NCBI RefSeq assembly: GCF_015354335.1
Contig: NZ_JADKYR010000001.1
Coordinates: forward strand, 620,001 to 684,000
Source of the DNA: Methylophilus sp. 13
GTDB lineage: Bacteria > Pseudomonadota > Gammaproteobacteria > Burkholderiales > Methylophilaceae
Length of the DNA stretch: 64,000 nt
Reading direction: 5' to 3'
Below the pieces are notes generated by a model. It searched no databases. It was given only the letters and a program-made list of their open reading frames with translations, and was not told the origin of the DNA. Made by a program: the position numbers and the translations under genes. Shown in pieces: positions 20,194 to 28,205 of this stretch. How positions within the stretch are numbered: the stretch's first letter is position 1; each line of letters opens with the position of its first letter.

Positions 20194-20692
20194 CTGTTGC
20201 AAGAAAATACACAGCACTCTTTGGTTGATATTTAAAAGTGAAACTAAAGTCAGTAGCATTTTCTTCGTTTACCCCATACGTTCCAATCAAACTCGTAGAG
20301 TCCGCCCCTTTAAACTCTTTCCTAACGAGTAACTTTTTATTCTTATCGCCAAAAGGTGAGAAATAATTATGCGCATTTTTGAGTGATGCATCATCAAGCG
20401 ACCAAGACTCGATGACAACTTTATTCACCTCAAATGGAAGGGTACCAATGTTCCTTATCGTTACTCCTAAGCTTGCTAAGCAGATCTCTTTTGTTGGTAA
20501 CTTGCTCCAATTAAGAAAACCCGTTGAAGCAGTTCTGATTTCTAAAGGCTTTTCTATTTTTACATATTTAGAATAAGCCCAAGCCCCAGCAATAAGTATT
20601 GCAAGTATCTCAACGAGATATTTAATAACCTCTAAAAAGCTTTTAGCTTTAGAAAAGGTAGATTCATGAGACTTGCTACGAAAGCGCCTCAT
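20126..20692 (-). CDS. Uncharacterised single-pass membrane protein coupled to hxsC
   Basis: 188 aa, not recognised. A basic N-terminus (MRRFRSKSHES) is followed by one membrane helix around residues 22-42 (VIKYLVEILAILIAGAWAY) and a soluble domain of about 145 residues with beta-rich character (IEKPLEIRTAS, ICLASLGVTIRNIGTLPFEV, DFSFTFKYQPKSAVYFLATV). By charge, the soluble part probably faces the periplasm. Its start overlaps the hxsC stop as ATGA, so it is translated with the HXS operon and likely belongs to it. It shares the operon's AT-rich composition. No catalytic motif is visible; the fold could be an immunoglobulin-like or binding domain. Confidence 0.75.
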   Translation of the reverse strand: MRRFRSKSHESTFSKAKSFLEVIKYLVEILAILIAGAWAYSKYVKIEKPLEIRTASTGFLNWSKLPTKEICLASLGVTIRNIGTLPFEVNKVVIESWSLDDASLKNAHNYFSPFGDKNKKLLVRKEFKGADSTSLIGTYGVNEENATDFSFTFKYQPKSAVYFLATVTGPYVNIKEGRWGFVCDVGAN

Positions 20693-21846
20693 AAAGGTTT
20701 GATGTGATCACTATATCGATGAAGCAAGCTAGATGAGAAAAACCCTCCACACTCGTGTGCTCTTTTACATCCTTCACACTCAGGTGCAAATTCATTCTTC
20801 CAGTCAGAAATTGATTTACGATAATAAGGCAAAACATCCTCGTTTATAGTACAAAGCTGGTGGTTATAAACAGAGGTTGTTAATCCATAACTAGCCAAGA
20901 CATTCACCGCATCACTCAAGATATTTTTATACGCAAACGGGTCAATCCATAGACTATCCAAGTTTGCACGAGTAAACCCCATCATTTCAAGCCCCATCAA
21001 AGCTACATGATCAACAAACAATAAATTCCGGCCAATGAATTCACAGAGATCCAATAAGCCATCAATAGATTGTTTATGAATAACAACTCTAATTTCGACT
21101 TTTTGATTGAGCTTCTTAAGATTTAAAACACCTGCCAGGGTCTCATCAAACGCACCTGAACTTTGAACTATATAGTTGTGTGTTGAGGGATTTGCTGAAT
21201 AAATTGGGATACCTACCATCATGTCAAAATGATTGATGTCGGCATATCTTTTAGCAAAATCTATGTTTTTAAAAGATCGACCATTGGAAAGAATATGAAT
21301 ACCAGTTTGAGGTAAATGGCTTTTAGTAAACTCTAATAACTCTAAAAACCTCTCTCCAAATAACGTGGGCTCCCCTCCAGAAAAACCGATTTCCTTGGTG
21401 TTCTTGGGTATTAACTTGATGAGATTGAAAGCTTCACTTAATAAATAGGAATCATCGTGATTTTTAGGAGGTTGTGAACACATTAAACAATAATGATTAC
21501 ATTGCTCTGTAATCATAATCGTATTATTTGTTGCCCTTTTACGGTATAGAACCCGTATGTGTTCTTTATTTGGTGTGATACGAACAATATCTTCATCGTT
21601 CAAGTAACTAAACTCATCTGGCAAAACAGTAAAATTCTCCCCCTGAGAGAACTCAATATCTTCGGCTAGAGACTCAAACGTAATGTAATGAGAAAATCCC
21701 TTCGGTGCATTCTTGGCCCTAGTAATGAATGCTTTATCGCTTCTTAAAACCTGAGGTAGGTTTGGATTAGAGCTTAACGAAAATAACTTTGCTTTTTCAG
21801 AAGTAAGTTCATGAACTTGGATTACTTTACCCCCAAGTTTGATCAT
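20689..21846 (-). CDS. hxsC: His-Xaa-Ser system radical SAM maturase HxsC
   Basis: A radical SAM enzyme predicted to modify the His-Xaa-Ser repeat peptide. 385 aa. The [4Fe-4S] motif is CNHYCLMC (C116, C120, C123), followed by GFSGGEPT, the SAM-binding GGE motif. The N-terminal 100 residues form a family-specific domain. A C-terminal cluster CEGCKRAHECGGFFSS suggests an auxiliary iron-sulfur site. The order hxsA-hxsD-hxsB-hxsC and the domain layout match the HXS system as defined in protein family models. It overlaps hxsB by 4 bp (ATGA). The reaction it catalyses is not evident from sequence. Confidence 0.9.
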   Translation of the reverse strand: MIKLGGKVIQVHELTSEKAKLFSLSSNPNLPQVLRSDKAFITRAKNAPKGFSHYITFESLAEDIEFSQGENFTVLPDEFSYLNDEDIVRITPNKEHIRVLYRKRATNNTIMITEQCNHYCLMCSQPPKNHDDSYLLSEAFNLIKLIPKNTKEIGFSGGEPTLFGERFLELLEFTKSHLPQTGIHILSNGRSFKNIDFAKRYADINHFDMMVGIPIYSANPSTHNYIVQSSGAFDETLAGVLNLKKLNQKVEIRVVIHKQSIDGLLDLCEFIGRNLLFVDHVALMGLEMMGFTRANLDSLWIDPFAYKNILSDAVNVLASYGLTTSVYNHQLCTINEDVLPYYRKSISDWKNEFAPECEGCKRAHECGGFFSSSLLHRYSDHIKPL

Positions 21847-23300
21847 CGGTTAGCCCATCCGAGGAATAATTTTTTTGTATCAGAATCATTTTCCATGAGG
21901 GTAATTAAGTGTTTAAAAATACTCATGTTCTTTTTACAAAACTCTGACTCAGGCTTCCGCCCCAAAAAATCCTTATGTATTGCATGGTGATAAACTGGCT
22001 CGGAGCCACAGTATGGCTCAAATGCACATTCAGAACACATTGGAGCACTTAGCGTAAAAGACTCTTCAATTGCATCAAGTAACTTATCTGAGAGAATGAT
22101 ATCTTCGTAGGAATCAGACAAAATATTACCTAACTCAAAAGTCTTATCCCCCATTTCAGCAAGCATTCTGCTTTCATCAGAAGCGTAAACTTTGCCGTCA
22201 TAATTAAAAACAATTGCTGCAATTCCAATACCAGCAGGGTTCATTAAATCAACATACCCAGACTCTTGGGCAGTAAGAATTTTCTTCAAAATTAAACTAG
22301 AGTAATACTCTGAGAACTCAACTCCATTTCGATTCAGCTCAATGATGTAATCAAGGCCAGCTTTATAAAACTGTAACCATCGCTCGGTGTTGTATGCCAT
22401 AAATTTTTTTGTTTTTATCGCAAAACCGTAAGGTGACAGTGGCCTTAAAAAAATACCCTTAAATCCTAGCTTTAAATATTCGTCGATAATGTCTTTAACT
22501 TTATCTAGACTCGACTCTGTTGTTGTCATCAAAGCTGAGACTTGATCATAGCCAAGCCTGTTTCTTGCTTGCTCTAATCCGGAAAGGAATCTTTGGTAGC
22601 TATCTTTGTTTGGTCTTGGTCTATTTGAGTTATGCAGAACCTCAGGACCATCTAGTGAAGTTGAAAGCTGAATCTTATGCAACTTGCAAAAGTCTAGCAT
22701 TTCATCAGTTATTAACGAAAGAGTTGTGGCAATTACAAAAGCAAGATCTCTATTTGCAATCTGATTTCTAACCTCAGCAGATTCAACAATATATTTGATA
22801 AGTTCAAAATTCAGTAATGGTTCACCGCCTTGAAACTCAATCTTTATAGCTGGAGATGGGGACTTGAATACAAAATCAAGAGATCTGTCAGCCATTTCCT
22901 TAGTCATATCAAATGAAGATTTATCTTCTGATTGCCTAGAAACTTGGCAATATGGGCAACTATGATCGCAGCGAAGTGTGACGACAAAGATATGTAAATT
23001 AGTAAATTGAGAAAGCCTAGATAACTTCGTTCTCAGTTTCAATGCCAATAATTCAATTGGTGACTTTTCTTTCGGCAATCTTATGAAATGCTTGGATCTT
23101 AATTGAGAATATAGGCTACTAGTAACATCTAGTTTCCGATGAACCAAATCTTCTAAATCATCATGTTCGATGAGCAGATACTCGCCAACAAGATTAGTTA
23201 TGATGTAACGCTCATCATTAAATCTATCAAATTTAAAGGGTAGCAACTCATAAGACGAGTCTTTTGCGGAATAGCTTTCAATCCCTTTAAATTTACTCAA
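21843..23300 (-). CDS. hxsB: His-Xaa-Ser system radical SAM maturase HxsB
   Basis: 485-aa radical SAM protein. After an N-terminal recognition-type domain (ELLPFKFDRFNDERYIITN, VGEYLLI) comes the radical SAM core with CDHSCPYC (C111, C115, C118) and IEFQGGEPLL. The C-terminal SPASM-like region has CSECAFEPYCGSEPVYHH plus a later Cys, for auxiliary clusters. It is the second maturase of the His-Xaa-Ser peptide system. No ATG fits; translation most likely begins at the TTG at 23300, which overlaps the end of hxsD by 8 bp, implying coupling. Composition is clearly more AT-rich than flanking core genes, consistent with transfer. Confidence 0.9.
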   Translation of the reverse strand: MSKFKGIESYSAKDSSYELLPFKFDRFNDERYIITNLVGEYLLIEHDDLEDLVHRKLDVTSSLYSQLRSKHFIRLPKEKSPIELLALKLRTKLSRLSQFTNLHIFVVTLRCDHSCPYCQVSRQSEDKSSFDMTKEMADRSLDFVFKSPSPAIKIEFQGGEPLLNFELIKYIVESAEVRNQIANRDLAFVIATTLSLITDEMLDFCKLHKIQLSTSLDGPEVLHNSNRPRPNKDSYQRFLSGLEQARNRLGYDQVSALMTTTESSLDKVKDIIDEYLKLGFKGIFLRPLSPYGFAIKTKKFMAYNTERWLQFYKAGLDYIIELNRNGVEFSEYYSSLILKKILTAQESGYVDLMNPAGIGIAAIVFNYDGKVYASDESRMLAEMGDKTFELGNILSDSYEDIILSDKLLDAIEESFTLSAPMCSECAFEPYCGSEPVYHHAIHKDFLGRKPESEFCKKNMSIFKHLITLMENDSDTKKLFLGWANR

Positions 23301-23601
23301 TTTGTTGCAAATCCGTATTCAAGAAAGTCGCACTCAGTATTAAATTTCTAACCGTCTCGGTTTCTTTAGAAATCAATTGACGTAAGTGCTGATCAAGAAC
23401 TTCCTTCTTAAAATCCGCCTCTACTTTTTTGAGGTGTAGTTCTGTGTGATCCCCATCAAAGGTAATACGGCAAAGTATCGATTTATCCTTTAACTCAAAA
23501 TCAACCGAAAGTTTATTGATAAATCGATATGCCGCTTTCTGTATTGTTTCAACAGAATAAACACGCTCATCAAATGTGAGAGTTGTTGTAGTCTTACTCA
23601 C
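23293..23601 (-). CDS. hxsD: His-Xaa-Ser system protein HxsD
   Basis: A small 102-aa cytoplasmic protein of the HXS system. It has the family start (TLTFDERVYSVETIQKAAYR), a central beta hairpin (SILCRITFDGDHTELHL) and a helical tail with LDQHLRQLISKETETVRNLI. The role is not established; by size and conservation it may be a peptide chaperone or recognition protein for the two maturases. The start is GTG at 23601, directly abutting the hxsA stop codon with no spacer (TAAGTG). Confidence 0.88.
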   Translation of the reverse strand: MSKTTTTLTFDERVYSVETIQKAAYRFINKLSVDFELKDKSILCRITFDGDHTELHLKKVEADFKKEVLDQHLRQLISKETETVRNLILSATFLNTDLQQIE

Positions 23602-23886
23602 TTAATAACCAGATGAGTGTGAACGATGCGAGGAATGTGAGCTATGCGACGAATGAGAGTAGTGATCAGCGTAAAAAATACCGTCACTATTAGGTTTAAG
23701 AATAAATTTCAATGCGCTCTTATCACTAAAGTCGAACTTATTGATTTCTGCGGTCTCAATTTCAAGTAACTTAGACTTTTCCTGATTATCAATTGAAACG
23801 CTATCGATGGAGTTCGCGTGCGATTGAGTTGCGGTTAATGCGTTCGCCAATACAGCCAAAGGCAAAAGATATTTTCTTTTATTCAT
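23602..23886 (-). CDS. hxsA: His-Xaa-Ser repeat precursor peptide (HxsA family)
   Basis: The predicted ribosomal peptide substrate of HxsB/HxsC. 94 aa: residues 1-24 form a signal peptide (MNKRKYLLPLAVLANALTAT, then QSHA), so the product is exported. A leader-like charged segment follows to about residue 74, then six tandem His-Xaa-Ser units at residues 75-92 (HYS, HSS x3, HRS, HSS) and a terminal Gly-Tyr. The short form resembles the HxsA2 variant. A strong GGGAGG ribosome site lies 6 bp before the ATG. It is the first gene of the operon, as expected for a precursor made in excess. What modification the repeats carry is unknown from sequence. Confidence 0.9.
   Translation of the reverse strand: MNKRKYLLPLAVLANALTATQSHANSIDSVSIDNQEKSKLLEIETAEINKFDFSDKSALKFILKPNSDGIFYADHYSHSSHSSHSSHRSHSSGY
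23611..23664 (-). repeat. Coding repeat of six His-Xaa-Ser triplets
   Basis: A 9-bp periodicity in the DNA encodes HYS HSS HSS HSS HRS HSS at the C-terminus of hxsA. The codons vary between units, so the repeat is conserved at protein rather than DNA level. Confidence 0.9.
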
Positions 23887-24122
23887 ATTAGCCTCCCACG
23901 TTAATTAATAATATTTTTAAAAAATTTAGCATGTACACCACACAAACGTCCACAGAGACGAACTCAACAATAATTAAAATATTGTAAATTTAAGAATTTA
24001 AAAATTAATGTGAAAAACAACTATCAACATTCTTGACCAACAGATTACTTAAACTAATCAATGACGCTTTTGATCAATAAATCGGAAGTTTGGGTAGCGC
24101 TGGCTATCAATACTCAACAAAA
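23887..24122. promoter_or_regulatory. AT-rich upstream region of the hxs operon
   Basis: This 236-bp stretch has no gene. It separates hxsA from the converging 3' end of the M48 peptidase gene on the same strand and must hold the hxs promoter. Long A/T runs are seen, including several TTTAAGAA- and AATATT-like tracts, but I cannot fix a promoter. The composition change to GC-rich sequence near 24120 marks one edge of the island. Confidence 0.4.
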
Positions 24123-26027
24123 CTACCGCTTTTCATAAACCGGCTCCACACCCAGCTTTTTAATTCTTTTCTTAAATGGCTTAAACGCGCCAGACTTGAG
24201 CGAAACAATAAACAAATGGATGGGAAACTCTTTGCTGACCAGGCGCTCGATGACTTTTTTCGAGGGGTCGGTGAGTGAAAAAGTAGGCATTTCAAAGGCG
24301 AGCAGATAGTCGCCCTTGGTGTTGTCAGCATCTAATACGCGCTTGAGTAAATAGACCCTTTTAATATCTTTGGCGTCGCTGGCGATGACGGCCCTGATCT
24401 GTTGCACGGTGGCGTCGTCGAGGTCGTGTTTTGCCAGCGTGGCGGCGGGGGTTAAGGTGGAGAGCTCCTGGTGGATGGCTTGCAACTTGTTGGCGCGGGC
24501 TTGGTAGCGTTGCAGGTACTCATCGGCACGGGCCGGGTTTTTGGCGGCGTAGTAATGGTAGGCTTGCTCGCAGGCGGCGAGGATGGCAGATTCGTCTTGC
24601 GCCATCACGTACTCTAAATCGTCAATGCCGGTTTCATCATCTTCGAGGAGTTTGTAAACCCCTACTCTATAGCGGCCTTGCAAATGCTCAGGGTGCTGCT
24701 GCACAAAGGCTTCAATGGCCGAGCGTTGCGGTTCGTCTGGCGTCAGGTCTTCTTTAATGGCGATGACTTGCCATTGCTCGTCTGCAGTCAGTGTTTCTTT
24801 GGCGAGCAGTTCATTCAAGGTGGCGGTTTGTGCCTGGATATCCTGATGGCGTGCGCTCCAGTTTTGCTCGATGCTGGACTGCCATTCTTGATCGAGCTTG
24901 TGGGTGAAGTGTGGCAGCTCGGTCCCTAGCCAGGCATTGGCAGCAGAAGTGCTATGGTCTGCGCGTGGCAGGGTTTTCAGGGTCTCAAGCTCCACACCAA
25001 TCGCTTTCAGGCGATCTTTGATGGCGGGATGCGTGTCGAGATGGTTGGTCTCGTAGGTGTAGGCGAGGTCTATGTAACGATGCAAGGTGTCTGGTTCTAG
25101 CGTTTGGTTGACGATAGATTGCCAAACGGCGCTTTTATCTTGCATGGGCATGGGCTCAGTGGCAACGCGTTGCTGGATTTGCGCATGCAGGCATTCTTTT
25201 TCGAGCTGGTAGAGCACGTGCACGCGTAACAAGGCGCTGGCGGTGTTTTCTACCCCGGCGATTTTGACCGAGACATGGTCGGCCTGATACTCATTTTTGC
25301 GCGCCAACACAAAGCTGTAGGCGTTGAAATAAGGCGCGTACCAGCCAAACATTTTGGCTACATAGCGCGAGCCCCAGTCACGCCAGCCACTGGCCATGTC
25401 GTGCAGGCGCGCCCAGGTGGAACGTAAGCGGTAAATAAAGCCGGACCAGCGGCTATGGTCGCCAGACAGGTGGCCATACTCATGCGCGATTACCGCCATT
25501 GCCTCGCCTTCGGTGAGACCTTGCAACAGCGGCAGGCCCAGCATCAGGTAATTGGTTTCCCAGCCAAACAGGCCAAAGCGCGGATATTGAATAATCGCCG
25601 CATTGATATCGTGAGTGAGCAACACATGGCTGATTTTGGGGCCTGCGAGCGCGGTTTCGAGTGACTTGATTTTTTGCCACAGCGCGGGGGCTTGGGCGGG
25701 GGTGAGCTCGGTGCCCACCGGCTTGTCAAAGCGGCTAAACAACACCTTGAAGGAGGCTTTGAGCATCAAGAAGGCGGGCAAGATCATCAAAATCAGCAAT
25801 TTGCCCAGCTTGAGCAAGATGAGTAGCACTGCACCACCAGCAACAAAGGTCAGCGCGACCAAGCCTATGAGTAAGGCCAACGGGATCAAGGCCATCAAGA
25901 GGGCAAATCCCAGAATCAAAAAGCCTAGCAGGCTCACGAGAATGACGCGGACAAAATAGGTACTGTAATTTTGCTCGGCCAGCCTTTCAGACCGCGTAAT
26001 CAGGTTCTCTAAAGATGTTTCACGCAT
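24123..26027 (-). CDS. M48-family zinc metallopeptidase with membrane segments
   Basis: 634 aa. Residues about 25-95 are strongly hydrophobic and form two or three membrane helices. The peptidase signature VIAHEYGHLSGDHS (HExxH) is near residue 190, and a downstream ARKNEYQADHVSVKIAG supplies the third zinc ligand (the Glu of NEYQAD), the usual M48 layout. The long C-terminal half (about 350-634) is helical and repeats acidic and Ala-rich segments, perhaps TPR-like. It is related to HtpX/Ste24-type peptidases, thought to act in envelope protein quality control. Stands alone; the substrate is not predictable. Confidence 0.87.
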   Translation of the reverse strand: MRETSLENLITRSERLAEQNYSTYFVRVILVSLLGFLILGFALLMALIPLALLIGLVALTFVAGGAVLLILLKLGKLLILMILPAFLMLKASFKVLFSRFDKPVGTELTPAQAPALWQKIKSLETALAGPKISHVLLTHDINAAIIQYPRFGLFGWETNYLMLGLPLLQGLTEGEAMAVIAHEYGHLSGDHSRWSGFIYRLRSTWARLHDMASGWRDWGSRYVAKMFGWYAPYFNAYSFVLARKNEYQADHVSVKIAGVENTASALLRVHVLYQLEKECLHAQIQQRVATEPMPMQDKSAVWQSIVNQTLEPDTLHRYIDLAYTYETNHLDTHPAIKDRLKAIGVELETLKTLPRADHSTSAANAWLGTELPHFTHKLDQEWQSSIEQNWSARHQDIQAQTATLNELLAKETLTADEQWQVIAIKEDLTPDEPQRSAIEAFVQQHPEHLQGRYRVGVYKLLEDDETGIDDLEYVMAQDESAILAACEQAYHYYAAKNPARADEYLQRYQARANKLQAIHQELSTLTPAATLAKHDLDDATVQQIRAVIASDAKDIKRVYLLKRVLDADNTKGDYLLAFEMPTFSLTDPSKKVIERLVSKEFPIHLFIVSLKSGAFKPFKKRIKKLGVEPVYEKR

Positions 26028-26229
26028 GCGCTACCTACCCCTTTACACCAAAGCCAAAACCATTCCAGTCATGGTCGAATCAAGATGAGGAAATCGTTGC
26101 ACGCCTAGTTTTGTTGTATGCGTTTAATCACGCGGGATCAAACAGTCTGGCGCGCTTTTTTAATGATTGTAAATGATGAGCTATTTTTTAAAAGGATTTT
26201 TTAATGCAGGCCATAGCAGCATCAGCCTT

Positions 26230-26263
26230 GCACTCAGCAGATGGGTATCACGCTGCTGAGTGC
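26230..26263. repeat. Perfect 11-bp inverted repeat downstream of vapC
   Basis: GCACTCAGCAG and CTGCTGAGTGC are separated by 12 bp. The hairpin lies 18 bp past the vapC stop. No T-run follows on either strand, so a Rho-independent terminator is uncertain; it could protect the mRNA 3' end. The rest of the 26028-26280 gap has no gene. Confidence 0.55.
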
Positions 26264-26280
26264 AGCCTAACAATAGGCCG

Positions 26281-26667
26281 CTACACCATGATTAAAGCGA
26301 CCGGGTAGCCGCCGAGCTGGCGATCTGCCGTCATTAACGTCACCCCTTCGACCTGCGTCTGCGCAAGCAACATGCGATCAAAAGGGTCTTTATGCCGCTC
26401 TGGCAAGGTGGCGACGCTCATGGCATGGCTGCTATTGATCGCGATCTCCTCAAAACCGTTCTCCAGCAAGCTACGCCGCAATACGGCCAAGTCCACTTTA
26501 AAGTCCACCCGGCCCAGGGTGTTTTTGATGGCAATTTCCCACAGACTGGCGCTGCTGAAGAAGAGTTGATTGCCTGTATCTTCAATGAGGGCTTTTGCTT
26601 TGCTTGGCAGCTGGTCTGCCCCCGCCGCTGCCCAAAGCAAAATATGGGTATCGAGTAACAGCTTCAT
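26281..26667 (-). CDS. vapC: VapC-type PIN-domain toxin
   Basis: A 128-aa predicted PIN ribonuclease of the group that starts MKLLLDTHILLWAAAG. The next conserved blocks are FFSSASLWEIAIKNTLGRVDF and RHKDPFDRMLLAQTQVEGVTLMTAD, supplying the usual Asp/Glu metal ligands. I use ATG 26667; the longer frame overlaps the antitoxin gene and has no similarity. It follows the antitoxin with a one-base gap (antitoxin first, the common vapBC order), unlike the two toxin-first PIN loci upstream. Confidence 0.9.
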   Translation of the reverse strand: MKLLLDTHILLWAAAGADQLPSKAKALIEDTGNQLFFSSASLWEIAIKNTLGRVDFKVDLAVLRRSLLENGFEEIAINSSHAMSVATLPERHKDPFDRMLLAQTQVEGVTLMTADRQLGGYPVALIMV

Positions 26668-26668
26668 C

Positions 26669-26911
26669 TTACTCGAGGCCAAACAGGGTTGAAATTTCGG
26701 CTTTGCCCATCTCGTCAAAGTCTGCAGGCACCTGAATTTGACCTTGCATAAAGCCAATACGCTTGATTGCGGGCGGCTCAGTCGCCTCTAGCCGGGTGAC
26801 TTTTACCAGCGGCTTACCCGCTTTGGCAATAATGAAAGACTCCCCATTGACAGCCTGATCCACCAGTTTAGAGAGTTGTGTTTTTGCCTCGTGAATATTG
26901 ATAATTTGCAT
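26669..26911 (-). CDS. Phd/YefM-family antitoxin
   Basis: An 80-aa antitoxin starting MQIINIHEAKTQLSKLVDQA, the classic Phd/YefM N-terminal DNA-binding domain, with FIIAKAGKPLVKVTRL closing it. The C-terminal part (IGFMQGQIQVPADFDEMGKAEI) is the toxin-neutralising peptide typical of the VapC group. ATG 26911 is preferred over an upstream TTG because it gives the family start. A clean palindromic operator lies 11 bp upstream. Confidence 0.9.
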   Translation of the reverse strand: MQIINIHEAKTQLSKLVDQAVNGESFIIAKAGKPLVKVTRLEATEPPAIKRIGFMQGQIQVPADFDEMGKAEISTLFGLE

Positions 26912-26921
26912 GATGTCCAAA

Positions 26922-26950
26922 TTAAACTAAGTTTAGTTAGTTTAGTTTAA
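26922..26950. promoter_or_regulatory. Palindromic operator of the Phd/VapC pair
   Basis: TTAAACTAA and TTAGTTTAA form a perfect 9-bp inverted repeat with 11 bp between. The spacer contains a further TTTAGTTA unit, so the site reads as overlapping half-sites. It begins 11 bp upstream of the antitoxin ATG, where Phd-type antitoxins bind to repress their operon. Confidence 0.7.
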
Positions 26951-27108
26951 ACAGAAGGGAGATTGGAGTAAAGACTTTCGGACTCAAGCACAGCTTTTTA
27001 TGAGCTGTTATGGAGCGTCATGTGGCTAAGCATACAATACGTGAACAGATACTCACTGAACTTCTTTATAGTGAGCAACTTGAGTTTGCGCAAATAGTTG
27101 AGGCGAAT

Positions 27109-27396
27109 TCAACGCACCTCCAACAGCACTTCTGGATGTTTATGCGCAATGCGCATCAAGGTTTGCGCTGCACCTGAAGGTTTAATCCGCCCCTGCTCCC
27201 AGGCTTGCAAAGTGCGCACGGATACCCCCAATAATTGGGCAAACTCGCTTTGCGACAACCCTAGCTGGTTGCGTGCTGAAACCACAAATGAAACATCTAC
27301 CTGCGTGCTACGCGCGACCTTGCCAGCTTTAAGCTCTTTGACGGATGCCAGCAAGTCTGCCTTGAATTGCGCCATCTCTTGATCAACTTTAGTCAT
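27109..27396 (-). CDS. XRE-family helix-turn-helix antitoxin (NadS/HigA type)
   Basis: A 95-aa DNA-binding protein. The helix-turn-helix lies at about residues 40-75: VSARNQLGLSQSEFAQLLGV, then VRTLQAWEQGR. It resembles antitoxins encoded after RelE/HigB-type toxins. The toxin frame that overlaps its start is broken by an internal deletion, so this is now an orphan antitoxin or a stand-alone regulator. The C-terminal PSGAAQTLMRIAHKHPEVLL is the usual dimerisation tail. It presumably still binds the palindrome upstream of the toxin remnant. Confidence 0.85.
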   Translation of the reverse strand: MTKVDQEMAQFKADLLASVKELKAGKVARSTQVDVSFVVSARNQLGLSQSEFAQLLGVSVRTLQAWEQGRIKPSGAAQTLMRIAHKHPEVLLEVR

Positions 27397-27563
27397 TGAT
27401 GAACTCCTGTTTTAAAAGACTCAAGAAGTCACTGGGGAGATTGTCAAACTTGGCTTTTGCATACACGATCAGCAAGCCAATTGGCAAACTCAACGCGCCC
27501 TTCTTCCCTACATAACATTTCTGCATACTTGATAATGACACTGGTCTCAACAATAGCGAGCAT
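27389..27563 (-). pseudogene. RelE/HigB-type toxin remnant with internal deletion
   Basis: Two pieces of one toxin are visible in different frames. From ATG 27563 the frame reads MLAIVETSVIIKYAEMLC...EFANWLA, the N-terminus of a RelE-type toxin. A second frame ending at 27389-27391 reads LLIVYAKAKFDNLP...LLKQEF, the C-terminus of the same family, whose stop overlaps the antitoxin start. The central 40-50 residues of a roughly 110-aa toxin are missing, and the join shifts frame, so no functional toxin can be made. The join lies around 27470-27485. Confidence 0.8.
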
Positions 27564-27567
27564 CAAC

Positions 27568-27586
27568 TATACCCTTAAATGGTATA
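27568..27586. promoter_or_regulatory. Palindrome upstream of the broken toxin-antitoxin locus
   Basis: TATACC and GGTATA flank a 7-bp spacer, starting 5 bp upstream of the toxin remnant ATG. It is well placed as the operator still recognised by the XRE antitoxin. Confidence 0.5.
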
Positions 27587-27864
27587 AAAAGAAGCCGTCG
27601 AAAACAGGCGATACCAATTTGTTAGCCATTGTGAATATATAGCATTATCTATTGGGATAGGCGCGCAATCTTCGAGCGATAAAGTTCAACTTAGCCACTA
27701 AATTTTAGGTGTTTTATGCAAATAGCCCCTTAAAGTATTGAATTGAATCACTTATCTACCGCTTAGCGGTGTATACATCAGTAAAAAACTCTGATATGGT
27801 GTTTATAACTAAAAGAATTACGATGTTTTACAACGCATTGTTCCCGGGGTGGGTAAATTCGATT

Positions 27865-28092
27865 ATGGCTAAAAGATCTGGAAAATATTTGTACTCCATA
27901 CGTAGCGCCAATGGGGTGTTGGTAGAGAATCTGCAGGTGTACGGCAAATCCCGTGCCGAAGCGGATGAGAAAATTCGCCAGATGTATTGGCGCTGCGAGA
28001 TTTTGAGTTGCAAGCTGGTCGCGGACCTAGATACACGTGCGCCCAACCTCAAAATGCAATGGGTGCGACCGGCACCGCGTGCCGCGGGCTAG
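27865..28092 (+). CDS. Small conserved-looking hypothetical protein
   Basis: Not recognised. From ATG 27865 it encodes 75 aa (MAKRSGKYLYSIRSANGVLV...). A longer frame exists to 27769, but its N-terminal part looks non-coding. The protein is basic and has a pattern of alternating strand (KYLYSIRSANGVLVENLQVY) and helix (SRAEADEKIRQMYW), with two cysteines. A strong terminator directly follows, which supports a real transcript. No membrane segment or catalytic motif is seen. The 200-bp region before it (27587-27768) carries no other gene. Confidence 0.55.
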   Translation: MAKRSGKYLYSIRSANGVLVENLQVYGKSRAEADEKIRQMYWRCEILSCKLVADLDTRAPNLKMQWVRPAPRAAG

Positions 28093-28136
28093 TGCATGAG
28101 CTGATTTCCCATCAGAAGCTATTTCAGGCAAACCAT

Positions 28137-28170
28137 AAAAAAGGCGCGATAAAGATTCGCGCCTTTTTTA
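28137..28170. terminator. Bidirectional intrinsic terminator
   Basis: GGCGCGA and TCGCGCC form a hairpin with a 7-nt loop, flanked by A6 on the left and T6 on the right. It separates the small plus-strand gene from the 3' end of the minus-strand nrd operon and can serve both. Confidence 0.9.
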
Positions 28171-28205
28171 TTATTGATGCCATTTAAAACGGTAAGCCCT
28201 GAAAC

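Noticed and set aside
23611-23664. Short tandem repeat as a possible CRISPR or microsatellite
   Set aside because: It is in frame within hxsA, encodes His-Xaa-Ser units with varied codons, and has no spacers.
27010-27177. 55-codon plus-strand frame (MERHVAKHTIREQILTELLY...)
   Set aside because: Protein-like in places, but it overlaps the 3' end of the XRE gene, has no clear ribosome site and no recognised relative.
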